Assembly (NCBI GenBank): GCA_018818105.1
Contig: JAHISK010000075.1
Coordinates: 1 to 34,114 of the forward strand
Source of the DNA: Candidatus Omnitrophota bacterium
Lineage (GTDB): Bacteria; Omnitrophota; Gorgyraeia; Duberdicusellales; 4484-171
Reading direction: 5' to 3'
Length of the DNA stretch: 34,114 bases
The notes beneath the pieces are model-generated. The model saw only the letters and a program-made list of their open reading frames with translations. It had not been told where the DNA came from and made no database searches. Shown here piece by piece: positions 6,598 to 15,406 of this stretch. A program made the translations under genes and the position numbers. How positions within the stretch are numbered: position 1 is the stretch's first letter; every line of letters starts with the position of its first letter.

Positions 6598-7722
6598 ATG
6601 AGTATGAGTTTATATATCCATATACCGTTTTGTCGGAAAAAGTGTGTTTATTGTGATTTCTATAGTGTTAAATACGATAGAAATTTAGTTTGTGCCTATG
6701 TTGATGTCCTTTGTCGGCAGATTGAAGTGTTGGATGATAATTTTTCTACTGTTTTTATCGGCGGTGGGACGCCTACGGTGTTGGATGTAAGATTGTTAAA
6801 AAAGATACTGATAAAATTACACCGGGTGAGTAAAGATGTTAGTGAGTTTACCATTGAAGTTAATCCTGAAAGTTTCACAAGAGAAAAAGCGGATTTATTA
6901 ATTAGTGAGGGTGTTAACCGTATAAGTATTGGCGGTCAGTCTTTGTATGATAAAAAGTTGCGACGATTGGGAAGAGTTCATTCTGTTAATGATGTTGATC
7001 GTGCCGTGACTATTGCTGTATCAGCAGGATTTAAAAATATTAATCTTGATTTGATTTTTGGGGTGTGGGGCCAGAATTTAGATATGTGGAAGAAAGAGTT
7101 GAATCGTGCTGTAAGGTATCCTATTACACATATTTCTGTGTACGCGCTTACGATAGAGACGAATACACCGTTAGATATAGCTGTGAAGAGAAAGCAAATA
7201 ATTCCGTTATCAGAAGATATCACTGCAAACATGTATGGGGTTGCTATGGAGTATTTGAAAAAAAAGGGATTTTATCAGTATGAAGTATCTAATTATTCTA
7301 AAAAAGGATATGAGTGTAAACATAATTTAAGTTATTGGAACTATAATGAGTATATTGGATTAGGGCCGTCAGCGGTTTCTTTTAAAGGGGGAGTAAGAGA
7401 AAAAAACGTTAATAATTTAGAAAACTACATAAAAAATTTGGGGAATAAAAAAGGGGTAGTTGATTCTACTGAAAGCTTATCGCCGGTGGCGTTGGCTAAA
7501 GAATTTGCCGCGATTAAAATACGAACGAAAGATGGTATAAATTTTGGGGATTTTAGGGAACGGTTTGGGCTTGATTTTCTAACGTTGGAATCAGAAGCTC
7601 TTACAGAGCTATATCGTGAGAAGTTACTGAAGTATCGGATGAAGAATAAAGTGAAAATTGGCCTTTATTTGACTAAACGGGGCTTTTTATTTTGCGATAC
7701 GGTTTCAAGTAGTTTTGTTTAA
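6598..7722 (+). CDS. hemW: HemW-like radical SAM protein (coproporphyrinogen oxidase homologue)
   Basis: A 374-residue radical SAM protein of the HemN/HemW group. HIPFCRKKCVYCDFYS gives the cluster cysteines C12, C16 and C19. FIGGGTPTVL, EVNPESF and GVNRISIGGQSL are the expected family motifs, and the C-terminus ends with the LTKRGFLFCDTV block typical of HemW. HemW proteins bind heme and act as heme chaperones; true oxygen-independent coproporphyrinogen oxidase HemN is longer and has extra N-terminal residues, so HemW is preferred. The motif usually written GLPGQ reads GVWGQ here. An upstream TTG (6577) is in frame but lies inside the repeat; ATG 6598 or 6604 is the likely start. No strong Shine-Dalgarno sequence is visible. 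Confidence 0.88.
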   Translation: MSMSLYIHIPFCRKKCVYCDFYSVKYDRNLVCAYVDVLCRQIEVLDDNFSTVFIGGGTPTVLDVRLLKKILIKLHRVSKDVSEFTIEVNPESFTREKADLLISEGVNRISIGGQSLYDKKLRRLGRVHSVNDVDRAVTIAVSAGFKNINLDLIFGVWGQNLDMWKKELNRAVRYPITHISVYALTIETNTPLDIAVKRKQIIPLSEDITANMYGVAMEYLKKKGFYQYEVSNYSKKGYECKHNLSYWNYNEYIGLGPSAVSFKGGVREKNVNNLENYIKNLGNKKGVVDSTESLSPVALAKEFAAIKIRTKDGINFGDFRERFGLDFLTLESEALTELYREKLLKYRMKNKVKIGLYLTKRGFLFCDTVSSSFV

Positions 7723-7829
7723 GTCAAATAACTCCTAAATAGTTGTAAACTCTGGATAAATCAGGCTTAGACAGGTCTTCTCCTTACCTATTGCGAATTA
7801 TACGTTTATATGATAAAATTCTTGCTTAT

Positions 7830-8819
7830 ATGCAGATAAATAAGAAGAAACTCAGGGATATTGTTTTACGGTTTAAAAATAAGCGGATACTGGTTATTGG
7901 CGACCTTATTTTAGACCATTATATTTTCGGGAAAGTTGACAAAATATCTCCTGAAGGCCCTGTTCCAGTGGTGTGGGCTAATAGAGAAAATTTTGTCTGC
8001 GGCGGAGCGGCTAACGTTGGGCTTAATCTTTGTTCGTTAGGGACAAGGGTGAGTTTATGCGGGGTGTTAGGTAAAGACCGTTTTGGCGATGTGTTATTTT
8101 CTCTTATTAAAGAAAAAGGCATAGATAGCGGAATGATTGTGATAGACGGCGGTCGGCCTACTACTCTGAAAACAAGGATAATCGCTCATCATCAGCAAGT
8201 TGTCAGAGTAGACTGGGAATCCTTAGAGTTTTTAACAGTAGAGACTAATAAGAAGATTTTAAATAAAGTCAAAAAGAATATTGATGATTTTGACGCGGTT
8301 ATTATTGAAGATTATGGTAAGGGCGTAATCAATCCTACTTTGGTAGGTGAGTTAGTTAAGTTATGTAAGGAAAAGAAAAAAATAGTTACTGTTGATCCTA
8401 AAGAAGAACACTTTGATTATTATGAGAATGTAACTGTTTTGACGCCAAATTTAAAAGAAGCTCAGACCGCCGCGAATATGAAAATACGCGGGAAAGATGA
8501 TATATTTCGCTTGGGAGAAATCATTATAGGTAAACTTAATCCGAAAGTTTTGCTTATTACCTTAGGTGAAGATGGAATGATGTTGTTTCATGATGGCGGG
8601 TATGACCATATCCCTACCGCGGCATTAGAAGTGTTTGATGTAACGGGAGCAGGTGATACTGTAATAGCTATTTATACTAACGCGTTAAGTTGCGGCGCGT
8701 CGTATTTAGAAGCAGCTGTTATTTCTAATTTAGCCGCGGGAATTGTTGTTGGTAAATTAGGCGCGGCGACGATAACCAAGGAAGAGCTTTTTAATAAGAT
8801 TAAGGAGGTTGGCAAATGA
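7830..8819 (+). CDS. rfaE1: D-glycero-D-manno-heptose-7-phosphate kinase (HldE domain I type)
   Basis: A 329-residue PfkB/ribokinase-fold kinase. The N-terminal GDLILDHYIFG and ISPEGPVPV, the GGAANVGLNLCSLG sugar-binding loop and the C-terminal VFDVTGAGDT motif (catalytic Asp about 276) are those of RfaE domain I, which phosphorylates D-glycero-D-manno-heptose 7-phosphate at C1 on the way to ADP-heptose for the LPS inner core. The nucleotidyltransferase domain II of the fused HldE is absent, so a separate protein must do that step. The ATG at 7830 is preferred to the TTG at 7791, because homology begins just after it; neither has a good Shine-Dalgarno sequence. The stop overlaps the start of kdsB (ATGA), and the Kdo genes follow. 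Confidence 0.85.
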   Translation: MQINKKKLRDIVLRFKNKRILVIGDLILDHYIFGKVDKISPEGPVPVVWANRENFVCGGAANVGLNLCSLGTRVSLCGVLGKDRFGDVLFSLIKEKGIDSGMIVIDGGRPTTLKTRIIAHHQQVVRVDWESLEFLTVETNKKILNKVKKNIDDFDAVIIEDYGKGVINPTLVGELVKLCKEKKKIVTVDPKEEHFDYYENVTVLTPNLKEAQTAANMKIRGKDDIFRLGEIIIGKLNPKVLLITLGEDGMMLFHDGGYDHIPTAALEVFDVTGAGDTVIAIYTNALSCGASYLEAAVISNLAAGIVVGKLGAATITKEELFNKIKEVGK

Positions 8820-9553
8820 GTGTTATCGGTGTAATTCCGGCGAGGTATCAATCTAGGCGATTGCCTTTCAAATTGTTAAGAAAGTTATACGGTAAGTCTT
8901 TACTTCAGTGGACATGGGAAACGGCGTCGAAAGCGACATTGTTAGATAAACTTATTATTGCTTGCGATGATCCGAAAATGGAAGGGGTTGCTAAAGATTT
9001 TGGTGCCGATGTTGTGATGACTTCCGTACAGCATCTTTGCGGTACAGATAGAATTGCTGAGGCAGTAAGAGACATGGATGTAGATATTGTAGTTAATATT
9101 CAGGCTGATGAACCATTGATTCATCCTTCTAATATTGATAGTTTAGTACAGGAAATGGCGAATAATTCTAGTTTAGTTATGGCTACTCCTAAAAAAATGA
9201 TTGACGATGATAATGAAATTAGTAGCCCTAATGTAGTAAAGGTTGTTTGTGATAAAGATGATTTCGCTCTTTACTTTTCCCGGTTTCCAATTCCATATTA
9301 TCGAGAAAGTGATATCTCGAAAGTGTATTATAAACATCTGGGGCTATATTCTTATACGAAGGATTTTCTTTATACTTTTAAAAATATGCCGCCGTCGCAT
9401 TTAGAAAAGGCGGAAAAGCTAGAACAGTTAAGAGTTCTGGAAGCGGGGTATAAAATAAAAGTTATTGAAACTCAGTTCGATTCTTGGGGTGTTGATACGG
9501 AAGAAGATTTTAAAAAAGTCGAAAAAATTTTAGGGGAAAAAGGGTACGCTTAG
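8816..9553 (+). CDS. kdsB: CMP-Kdo synthetase (3-deoxy-manno-octulosonate cytidylyltransferase)
   Basis: A 245-residue cytidylyltransferase of normal family length. The nucleotide-binding motif IPARYQSRRLPFKLL is followed by IIACDD, CGTDRIAEAV and VVNIQADEPLI, the last carrying the Mg-binding Asp. The enzyme activates Kdo as CMP-Kdo in the cytoplasm before transfer to lipid A. The usual glycine of the RLPGKPL signature is replaced (RLPFKLL), which is mildly unusual. It overlaps the heptose kinase gene by 4 bases, so the two are co-translated. The gene ends just before an array of 7-bp repeats. Confidence 0.92.
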   Translation: MSVIGVIPARYQSRRLPFKLLRKLYGKSLLQWTWETASKATLLDKLIIACDDPKMEGVAKDFGADVVMTSVQHLCGTDRIAEAVRDMDVDIVVNIQADEPLIHPSNIDSLVQEMANNSSLVMATPKKMIDDDNEISSPNVVKVVCDKDDFALYFSRFPIPYYRESDISKVYYKHLGLYSYTKDFLYTFKNMPPSHLEKAEKLEQLRVLEAGYKIKVIETQFDSWGVDTEEDFKKVEKILGEKGYA

Positions 9554-9554
9554 G

Positions 9555-9610
9555 ATAGTGGTTAGTGTTTAGTGGTTAGTGGTTAGTGTTTAGGGGTTAG
9601 TGGTTAGTTA
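9555..9610. repeat. Heptamer array, unit TTAGTGG (8 copies)
   Basis: Eight consecutive 7-bp units read ATAGTGG, TTAGTGT, TTAGTGG, TTAGTGG, TTAGTGT, TTAGGGG, TTAGTGG, TTAGTTA. The array starts 2 bases after the kdsB stop and ends 32 bases before the next gene. Confidence 0.9.
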
Positions 9611-9642
9611 GGGAATAAGGAATGTCGGCGTGAGGTGAAAAA

Positions 9643-11157
9643 ATGAAAAAGTTAGGATTTGATAACGATAAATATTTAAAAGAACAGTTAACGGCGATTT
9701 TAGAAAGAGTTAAAATGTTTGATAATAAGCTTTATCTGGAATTTGGCGGTAAAATTATTTTTGATTATCATGCTTCCAGAGTTTTACCTGGATTTGACCC
9801 TAACGTGAAAATGCGTCTCTTACAGCAGCTTAAAGAAAAAGCCGATATTATATTATGTATTTATTCCGGCGATATTGAACGTAGAAAGGTGAGAGCTGAT
9901 TTTGGGATTACCTATGATGTTGACGCGTTTAAGTTAATAGATGATTTACGTGATTGGGGGATAGATGTGACCGCGGTGGTGATCACTCGGTTCGAAAATC
10001 AGCCGGCAGTAAAAATATTTAGAAATAAGCTGCAGCGTCGTGGAATAAAAGTATACACGCACATCTTTACTAAAGGGTACCCTACTGAGGTTGATACAAT
10101 TGTAAGTGACCAAGGGTATGGTGCTAATGAGCATATTGAAACCAAGCATCCTTTAGTTATAGTAACGGGACCTGGTCCGGGAAGCGGTAAGTTAGCCACG
10201 TGTCTTTCTCAGTTATATCATGATTATAGAAAAGGATTAAAGAGCGGGTACTCTAAATTTGAGACGTTTCCTATTTGGAATTTGCCTTTAAAGCATCCAG
10301 TAAACGTGTCTTATGAATCGGCTACTGCCGATATTAAAGATTTTAACATGATTGATTCTTTTCATTTGGAAGCGTATAACGAAAAAGTGGTTAATTATAA
10401 CCGAGATATAGAAGTGTTCCCTGTACTTAAACGAATCCTTGAAAAAATAACTGGCGCAGAGGCAATTTATAAGTCGCCTACGGATATGGGGGTAAACAGG
10501 GCGGGATTTGGGATTATTGATGATGAGGTTGTTAGTGAGGCGTCTAGACAGGAAGTTATACGAAGAGTTTTTCGGTATCGTTGTGAGTATGCCATGGGGT
10601 TTGTCGATAAAGATACTGTTCAGCGAGCAGAGCTTATTATGAGTGAGTTGGGCGTTAACCTTCAGGATCGGAAAGTAGTTACCAAAGCCGCTGAAGTAGC
10701 GTTAGAAGCTCAGCAGAACGGTAAAGGTAATGAAGGCGTGTTTTGCGGCGCGGCAATAGAGTTGTTGGATAAAACTATTATAACAGGTAAGAATTCGCAG
10801 CTTATGCACGCGTCATCAAGTCTTATTTTAAATGCTATAAAAACGTTGGCGAGTATTCCTGATAACATACATTTGTTATCGCCGGCGGTTATAGAGTCAA
10901 TAAGAGAGCTTAAGAAAGATATTTTATCAGCTAAATCTGTAAGTTTAGATTTAGAGGAAACGTTGATAGCGTTGAGTATCAGCGCGGCTACTAATTCTAG
11001 CGCTAAAGTCGCGATGGATAGGCTAAAAGAGTTAAAGGGGTGTCAGGTACATATGACACATATGCCTACGCCTGGTGATGAGGCGGGGTTAAGACGGTTA
11101 GGTGTACAGCTTACTAGCGAACCTAACTTTTCAAGTAAAAATCTTTTTTTAGGGTAA
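9643..11157 (+). CDS. DUF1846 family protein (UPF0371)
   Basis: A 504-residue protein recognised as DUF1846 by its start ([12 protein letters not shown]...I..R), by [20 protein letters not shown], and by the motif [20 protein letters not shown] at about residues 174-193, which looks like a nucleotide- or phosphate-binding loop. Length agrees with the family (about 500). The biochemical function of the family is not established as far as I know. What is striking is its place: it separates kdsB from kdsA by one repeat array on the left and 1 base on the right, inside an otherwise single-purpose Kdo/LPS block. GAGGTG before the ATG acts as Shine-Dalgarno sequence. Confidence 0.85.
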   Translation: MKKLGFDNDKYLKEQLTAILERVKMFDNKLYLEFGGKIIFDYHASRVLPGFDPNVKMRLLQQLKEKADIILCIYSGDIERRKVRADFGITYDVDAFKLIDDLRDWGIDVTAVVITRFENQPAVKIFRNKLQRRGIKVYTHIFTKGYPTEVDTIVSDQGYGANEHIETKHPLVIVTGPGPGSGKLATCLSQLYHDYRKGLKSGYSKFETFPIWNLPLKHPVNVSYESATADIKDFNMIDSFHLEAYNEKVVNYNRDIEVFPVLKRILEKITGAEAIYKSPTDMGVNRAGFGIIDDEVVSEASRQEVIRRVFRYRCEYAMGFVDKDTVQRAELIMSELGVNLQDRKVVTKAAEVALEAQQNGKGNEGVFCGAAIELLDKTIITGKNSQLMHASSSLILNAIKTLASIPDNIHLLSPAVIESIRELKKDILSAKSVSLDLEETLIALSISAATNSSAKVAMDRLKELKGCQVHMTHMPTPGDEAGLRRLGVQLTSEPNFSSKNLFLG

Positions 11158-11158
11158 C

Positions 11159-11956
11159 ATGAAGGATTATAAGAACAAATTTATTTTTATCGCGGGACCT
11201 TGTATTATTGAAAATAGAAAAACTACTTTAGATATCGCAAATTATTTGAAGGAGTTAGTTAGCCGATACCCTGATGTTTTTTTTATTTTTAAAGCGAGTT
11301 TTGATAAAGCTAACCGAACGGCGATAAAATCGTTTAGAGGTCCGGGATTAATAGAGGGGCTTGATATTTTAAAGGAAGTTAAAGAAAAAGTCGGTGTGGC
11401 GGTTTTAAGCGACGTTCATTGTCCTGAGCAAATTAAAGCTGTTAGTGAGGTTGTAGACGTAATTCAGATACCGGCTTTTTTATGTCGGCAGACAGATTTG
11501 GTTGTCGAGGCGGCAAAAACTGGAAAGATCATAAATATTAAGAAAGGTCAATTTCTCGCGCCGCAGGATATGCGGTATGTTGTTGAAAAGGCGGAATCTA
11601 CAGGGAATAAGAATATATTTCTTACCGAGAGAGGTGTTTGTTTTGGGTATAATAATCTGGTTGTTGATTTTAGGTCTTTTTTGATTATGAAAGAGTTAGG
11701 GTATCCCATTATTTATGACGCTACGCATTCGTTACAGCGTCCTTCGGCAGCAGGAGGTGTTTCCGGAGGAGATAGAGAGTTTATTTTTCCGTTAAGTATG
11801 GCTGCGGCTGCTTGCGGGGTGTCAGGGTTATTCATGGAAGTTCATCCTAACCCGAAGCAAGCATTGTCGGATAAACATACGTCCTATCCGCTAGATAAGG
11901 TTGAAAACTTGCTTAAGAAAACGCTAGAAATCAGAGGAATTACAAAATCTATGTAG
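11159..11956 (+). CDS. kdsA: Kdo-8-phosphate synthase, metal-dependent type
   Basis: A 265-residue DAHP/KDOPS-fold aldolase that condenses arabinose 5-phosphate with phosphoenolpyruvate. Motifs include FIAGPCIIEN, FKASFDKANR, SFRGPG, SDVHCPEQ, IQIPAFLCRQ and DATHSLQRP. Cys15 in the GPC motif marks the metal-dependent class (as in Aquifex), where the E. coli-type enzyme has Asn. It begins 1 base after the DUF1846 stop. Its own TAG stop (11954-11956) lies within the first bases of a dispersed repeat that starts at 11953, so insertion of the repeat appears to have set the C-terminal end (ITKSM). Confidence 0.93.
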   Translation: MKDYKNKFIFIAGPCIIENRKTTLDIANYLKELVSRYPDVFFIFKASFDKANRTAIKSFRGPGLIEGLDILKEVKEKVGVAVLSDVHCPEQIKAVSEVVDVIQIPAFLCRQTDLVVEAAKTGKIINIKKGQFLAPQDMRYVVEKAESTGNKNIFLTERGVCFGYNNLVVDFRSFLIMKELGYPIIYDATHSLQRPSAAGGVSGGDREFIFPLSMAAAACGVSGLFMEVHPNPKQALSDKHTSYPLDKVENLLKKTLEIRGITKSM

Positions 11957-12011
11957 GGACAGGTCTTGTGACCGAAGGGAATCTCGAGTATGTTCGAGGG
12001 GCGCCTGTCCG
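11953..12011 (+). repeat. 59-bp dispersed repeat, copy 1
   Basis: Begins GTAGGGACAGG and ends CCTGTCCG, so its ends pair over 7 bases. A second copy lies at 15321-15379 in opposite orientation; 44 of 59 positions agree with no gaps. It lies between kdsA and kdsD and supplies the kdsA stop codon. Confidence 0.85.
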
Positions 12012-12028
12012 TATAAAAAAGGGAAATA

Positions 12029-13009
12029 ATGAAAAATTTTGATAAACAAGAAATTCTAGGGTGGGCGCATCAAGTTTTAGAGATAGAGAAAGAAGGAATT
12101 TCTGATTTGAGTAAAAGCATAAACGGAGATTTTTTAAAAACCATTGAAATTCTGTCTTCTTGTACCGGAAAAATTGTTGTGACGGGAATGGGTAAAGCTG
12201 GTATTGTGGGTCAGAAGTTTTCCGCGACATTGTCTTCTACAGGATCGTCGTCGTTTTGGTTGCACGCCGCTGAAGCTGTTCACGGCGATTTAGGCCGGAT
12301 TGAAGAAAAAGACGCGGTAGTTGTGTTATCTTACAGCGGCGAAACTGAAGAGATAAAAAATCTAATTCCTTTTATAAAAAAAATAGGCGCTAAAATTGTA
12401 GCGTTAACCGGTAACACTAACTCAAATCTAGCGCGGTACGCTGATAGTGTCGTAAGTGTTAAGGTTAATAAAGAAGCTTGCTCTTTAGGGCTGGCGCCTA
12501 CTACTTCTACTACGGCGATGCTTGTTATTTGTGACGCGATATCGGTTATTTTACAAAAGATAAAAGGATTTAAAGAGAAAGATTTCGCGTTCTTTCATCC
12601 TAGAGGGTCTTTAGGAAGAAAGCTTCTTCTTAAAAATAAAGATGTAATGCGCAAGGGGAGATTTAATCCTATAGTAGGTGAAGATACTCTTATAAAAGAA
12701 GTTCTGTTGAAAATTACTTCTGCGCACGCGGGGGCCGCGGTTGTTATTGATAAGGATAACAAGTTAGTTGGGATATTTACTGATGGAGATTTACGGCGTA
12801 ATATTGATCAGTACCCGCGCCTTCTTGATGAGGCAGTTTGCGTGGTTATGACGAAAAATCCTACAACTGTGGACGAAGAAGGGTTAGCTTCTGAAGCGCT
12901 AAAAATTTTAGAGAAAAAAAAGATAGACGAAGTACCGGTGGTTAATAGCGGTATGCGGCCGGTGGGAATGCTGGATATTCAAGATTTGATTGCCGCTGGG
13001 ATTGTTTAG
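12029..13009 (+). CDS. kdsD: Arabinose-5-phosphate isomerase (SIS plus two CBS domains)
   Basis: A 326-residue protein with the KpsF/GutQ/KdsD plan. The SIS domain (about residues 35-175) contains VVTGMGKAGIVGQKFSATLS, the HAAEAVHGDLG loop and SYSGETEEI; two CBS domains follow (about 205-265 and 270-326). It interconverts ribulose 5-phosphate and arabinose 5-phosphate, the first committed precursor for KdsA. The CBS pair may sense a nucleotide or sugar nucleotide. Placement between kdsA and kdsC favours the biosynthetic KdsD role over the sugar-alcohol GutQ role. Start ATG follows GGGAAATA after the dispersed repeat. Confidence 0.93.
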   Translation: MKNFDKQEILGWAHQVLEIEKEGISDLSKSINGDFLKTIEILSSCTGKIVVTGMGKAGIVGQKFSATLSSTGSSSFWLHAAEAVHGDLGRIEEKDAVVVLSYSGETEEIKNLIPFIKKIGAKIVALTGNTNSNLARYADSVVSVKVNKEACSLGLAPTTSTTAMLVICDAISVILQKIKGFKEKDFAFFHPRGSLGRKLLLKNKDVMRKGRFNPIVGEDTLIKEVLLKITSAHAGAAVVIDKDNKLVGIFTDGDLRRNIDQYPRLLDEAVCVVMTKNPTTVDEEGLASEALKILEKKKIDEVPVVNSGMRPVGMLDIQDLIAAGIV

Positions 13010-13054
13010 AAAGTGTATAGTCCATAGAAAGAGTAGAAAGAGGGGAAGAGAGAG

Positions 13055-13588
13055 ATGGATAAACAGAAAATAAAACAGTTATTTAAAAAGGTTAAATTAC
13101 TTATTTTGGATGTGGATGGAGTGTTGACTAAGGGCGAGATTGTTTATGACGATAAAGGGCGAGAATTAAAGATTTTCAATGTGAAAGATGGGTTGGGTAT
13201 ATCTCTTTTAGGAAGGCTGGGAATAAAGACCATTCTTCTTACAGCAAGGAATTCGCCGGTATTAAAACGAAGAGGCCTAGATATGAAAGTAAAAGAAGTT
13301 ATCGGGGGCATTTTACCTAAAGAAAAGAATCTCCCTGGTATTAAAAAACGGTATAATGTTAAGAGTGAAGAAATTTGTTTTATGGGAGATGATCTGATGG
13401 ATTTAGAGATGATAAAAAAAATCGGAATAGGAGTCGCGGTTGCCGACGCGGTCGAGGCGGTTAAAGGAAGCGCTAAGTATGTTACTGCCGCTTGCGGTGG
13501 TCAAGGCGCGGTAAGGGAAGTGGCTGATTTGATTATTTCAGCTAAAAATTTAGAGAAAAAAGTATACGAGTTAATTAAAAATCCTTAA
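13055..13588 (+). CDS. kdsC: Kdo-8-phosphate phosphatase (HAD family)
   Basis: A 177-residue HAD hydrolase of the C0, capless type. Asp19 and Asp21 in LLILDVDGVLT are the nucleophile and the acid/base; TARN follows as motif II, and FMGDDLMDLEMI is motif III with its Mg-binding Asp pair. Length matches KdsC, which works as a tetramer in the cytoplasm and dephosphorylates Kdo 8-phosphate before activation by KdsB. A good Shine-Dalgarno run (GGGGAAGAGAGAG) precedes the ATG. It is 45 bases from kdsD and the next gene starts 79 bases after its stop in an AT-rich gap with two TTAATTATAG repeats. Confidence 0.92.
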   Translation: MDKQKIKQLFKKVKLLILDVDGVLTKGEIVYDDKGRELKIFNVKDGLGISLLGRLGIKTILLTARNSPVLKRRGLDMKVKEVIGGILPKEKNLPGIKKRYNVKSEEICFMGDDLMDLEMIKKIGIGVAVADAVEAVKGSAKYVTAACGGQGAVREVADLIISAKNLEKKVYELIKNP

Positions 13589-13667
13589 CCCAACTACATT
13601 TTATAAATTAGATTAATTATAGGTTAATTATAGTTTTGGTGCTTTTAATTTGACTTTATGAGGTGAT

Positions 13668-14540
13668 ATGATATATTATAGATTCTCAAAATTCATAGTG
13701 ACAAATCTTTTTCTTTCGTTAATCATTGTCTTTCTATTACAAATAGCAACATCAGCGGAAGATTCTTCTAAAGAGGATTTATCCTCAACAAATAATGAGG
13801 ATGTTGCTTCCCAAAGGATAAAAGATTTTTATCTTACTAATTATAAGGAAGACGGCGCTCAGGATTGGGAAGTTAAAGGTGATGAGGCATTGATTTATGA
13901 AAATCATGTGGAGATTGATCAGATGGACGCTAAATATTACACCAACGATGATACAGTTCTTATTAAATCTGATAAAGCTAAGTTAGATAATCAGAGTATG
14001 AATGTATATTTGCGTGATAATGTTGAGATTGAAAATAAAGAGGGGATGAAATTAGTTACGGAGTCTTTAGATTGGGAGAGGAATCAAAATAATATTAATA
14101 CCGATGATTGGGTAAAAGTTAATAATCAGTCTATGCAGATAACAGCCAAAGGTATGAATGCCGACACTGAATTAAAGACTGTTGATTTTCAAGAGAATGT
14201 GGAAGTGTTGATGCCCGATAAGAAAAATAAGGCTGAATATACGATGATTACTTGTACAGGGCCGTTGGAAATTGAGCAAGTTAAGGGTATAGCGGTTTTT
14301 AATGATAACGTTGTTGTAGAAAATAAGGAAGGCAAGCTTTTTTCTGATAAGGCGACAGCGTTTTTTAATAGTGAAGAGAAAAAGCTGATAAAGGTAATTT
14401 CCGTAGGAAATGTTAAGATAGTAAAGGGTGAAAATATTACATTAGCTCAGAAAGCTACTTATTTTGGCGAGGATGACAGGCTTCTTATTGAAGGTAACCC
14501 TCGTGTAATTTATTTTCCAACAGAAGATGAAACTCCTTGA
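13668..14540 (+). CDS. Fused LptC-LptA lipopolysaccharide transport protein
   Basis: A 290-residue protein with an N-terminal membrane anchor or signal (residues 9-30). Residues about 45-190 look like LptC: FYLTNYKEDGAQDWEVKGDE followed by beta-strands with YLRDNVEIENKEGMKL. Residues about 193-285 look like the OstA/LptA domain: GPLEIEQVKGIAVFNDNVVV, GKLFSDKATAFF and LAQKATYFGEDDRLLIEG. In well-studied bacteria LptC (inner membrane) and LptA (periplasmic bridge) are separate; here the two beta-jellyroll parts are joined in one chain. The lptB gene overlaps its last 14 bases, strongly supporting the assignment. Cleavage of the N-terminus is uncertain; a TSAED site near residue 30 could be cut, whereas LptC is normally anchored. 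Confidence 0.82.
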   Translation: MIYYRFSKFIVTNLFLSLIIVFLLQIATSAEDSSKEDLSSTNNEDVASQRIKDFYLTNYKEDGAQDWEVKGDEALIYENHVEIDQMDAKYYTNDDTVLIKSDKAKLDNQSMNVYLRDNVEIENKEGMKLVTESLDWERNQNNINTDDWVKVNNQSMQITAKGMNADTELKTVDFQENVEVLMPDKKNKAEYTMITCTGPLEIEQVKGIAVFNDNVVVENKEGKLFSDKATAFFNSEEKKLIKVISVGNVKIVKGENITLAQKATYFGEDDRLLIEGNPRVIYFPTEDETP

Positions 14541-15249
14541 AGTAAATAATTTAACAAAGTCTTATAGTGGTAGACAAGTAGTTAAAGGCGTGTCTCTTAC
14601 TGTAAAGAGAGGAGAGATCGTTGGGCTTCTTGGGCCTAATGGCGCTGGTAAAACTACTACTTTCTATATGATTGTAGGGATAATTTCTCCTGAAAATGGA
14701 GATATTAATTTTGATAATCAAGATTTAACTTCTCTTCCTATTCATATGAGAGCTCGTCATGGTGTCGGTTATCTTTCTCAAGAGCCGTCAGTGTTTAGGA
14801 AACTTACAGTAGAAGAAAACATTATGGCTATACTTGAAACGGTTTCTTTATCAAAGATAGAAAGAACGCGGCGGTTGGAAGAGCTCTTACAAGAGTTAAA
14901 TATTTCTCATTTACGTAGGAATAAAGCTTATACCTTAAGCGGAGGAGAAACCCGGCGGTTAGAAATTACCCGAGCGTTAGTGACGAATCCTTCCTTTCTT
15001 CTTTTGGATGAGCCTTTTTCTGGAATTGATCCTATTGTTGTAGGGGAAGCAAAGGAAATAATTGTAGGGTTGAAACGTAAAGGGATAGGTATTCTTCTCA
15101 CAGATCATAATGTAAGAGAAACTCTTTCAATAACAGATAGAGCTTATATGATAACAGATGGACAAATTTTGATTTCAGGTACTTCTCAAGAGTTGATAAA
15201 TAACGTTAAGGCAAAGGAAGTGTATCTTGGTAAAGACTTTCGATTATAG
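14527..15249 (+). CDS. lptB: LPS export ABC transporter ATPase LptB
   Basis: A 240-residue ABC ATPase. Walker A is GPNGAGKTT, the Q-loop is in GYLSQEPSVFRKLTVEENI, the signature is LSGGETRRLEITRAL, Walker B is FLLLDEPFSGIDPI, and LLTDHNVRE holds the H-loop. The SQEPSVFRKLTVEEN segment and the GGETRRLEI signature are typical of LptB, which powers extraction of LPS from the inner membrane with LptF/LptG (not in this window). Length matches the family. The start lies within the last codons of the LptC-LptA gene, 14 bases before its end. Confidence 0.93.
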   Translation: MKLLEVNNLTKSYSGRQVVKGVSLTVKRGEIVGLLGPNGAGKTTTFYMIVGIISPENGDINFDNQDLTSLPIHMRARHGVGYLSQEPSVFRKLTVEENIMAILETVSLSKIERTRRLEELLQELNISHLRRNKAYTLSGGETRRLEITRALVTNPSFLLLDEPFSGIDPIVVGEAKEIIVGLKRKGIGILLTDHNVRETLSITDRAYMITDGQILISGTSQELINNVKAKEVYLGKDFRL

Positions 15250-15320
15250 ATAATAACGCGAAACACGGGATACATAATCATATTTATGGTATATTAATTA
15301 TCAATAATAATATCAATAAA

Positions 15321-15379
15321 CGGGAGGACGTCCCTCGGAGATACTCGGGATTTCCTTTGGGCACAAGGCCCTTTCCTAC
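15321..15379 (-). repeat. 59-bp dispersed repeat, copy 2
   Basis: Reverse-oriented copy of the 11953-12011 element, beginning GTAGGAAAGGG on the minus strand. It is enclosed by a 7-bp inverted repeat (AATATCA 15309-15315, TGATATT 15386-15392) and lies 27 bases before the trigger factor start. Confidence 0.85.
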
Positions 15380-15406
15380 AACTTCTGATATTAAATGGAG
15401 GGTAAG

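Noticed and set aside
7791-7829. Upstream TTG start for the heptose kinase
   Set aside because: The extra 13 residues are not part of the family and no Shine-Dalgarno sequence precedes the TTG.
9555-9610. CRISPR-like array
   Set aside because: The units are 7 bp, contiguous and without spacers; no cas gene is present.
13621-13645. Direct TTAATTATAG repeats before lptC-lptA as operator
   Set aside because: The sequence is simple AT-rich DNA in an AT-rich gap, with no promoter boxes placed around it.
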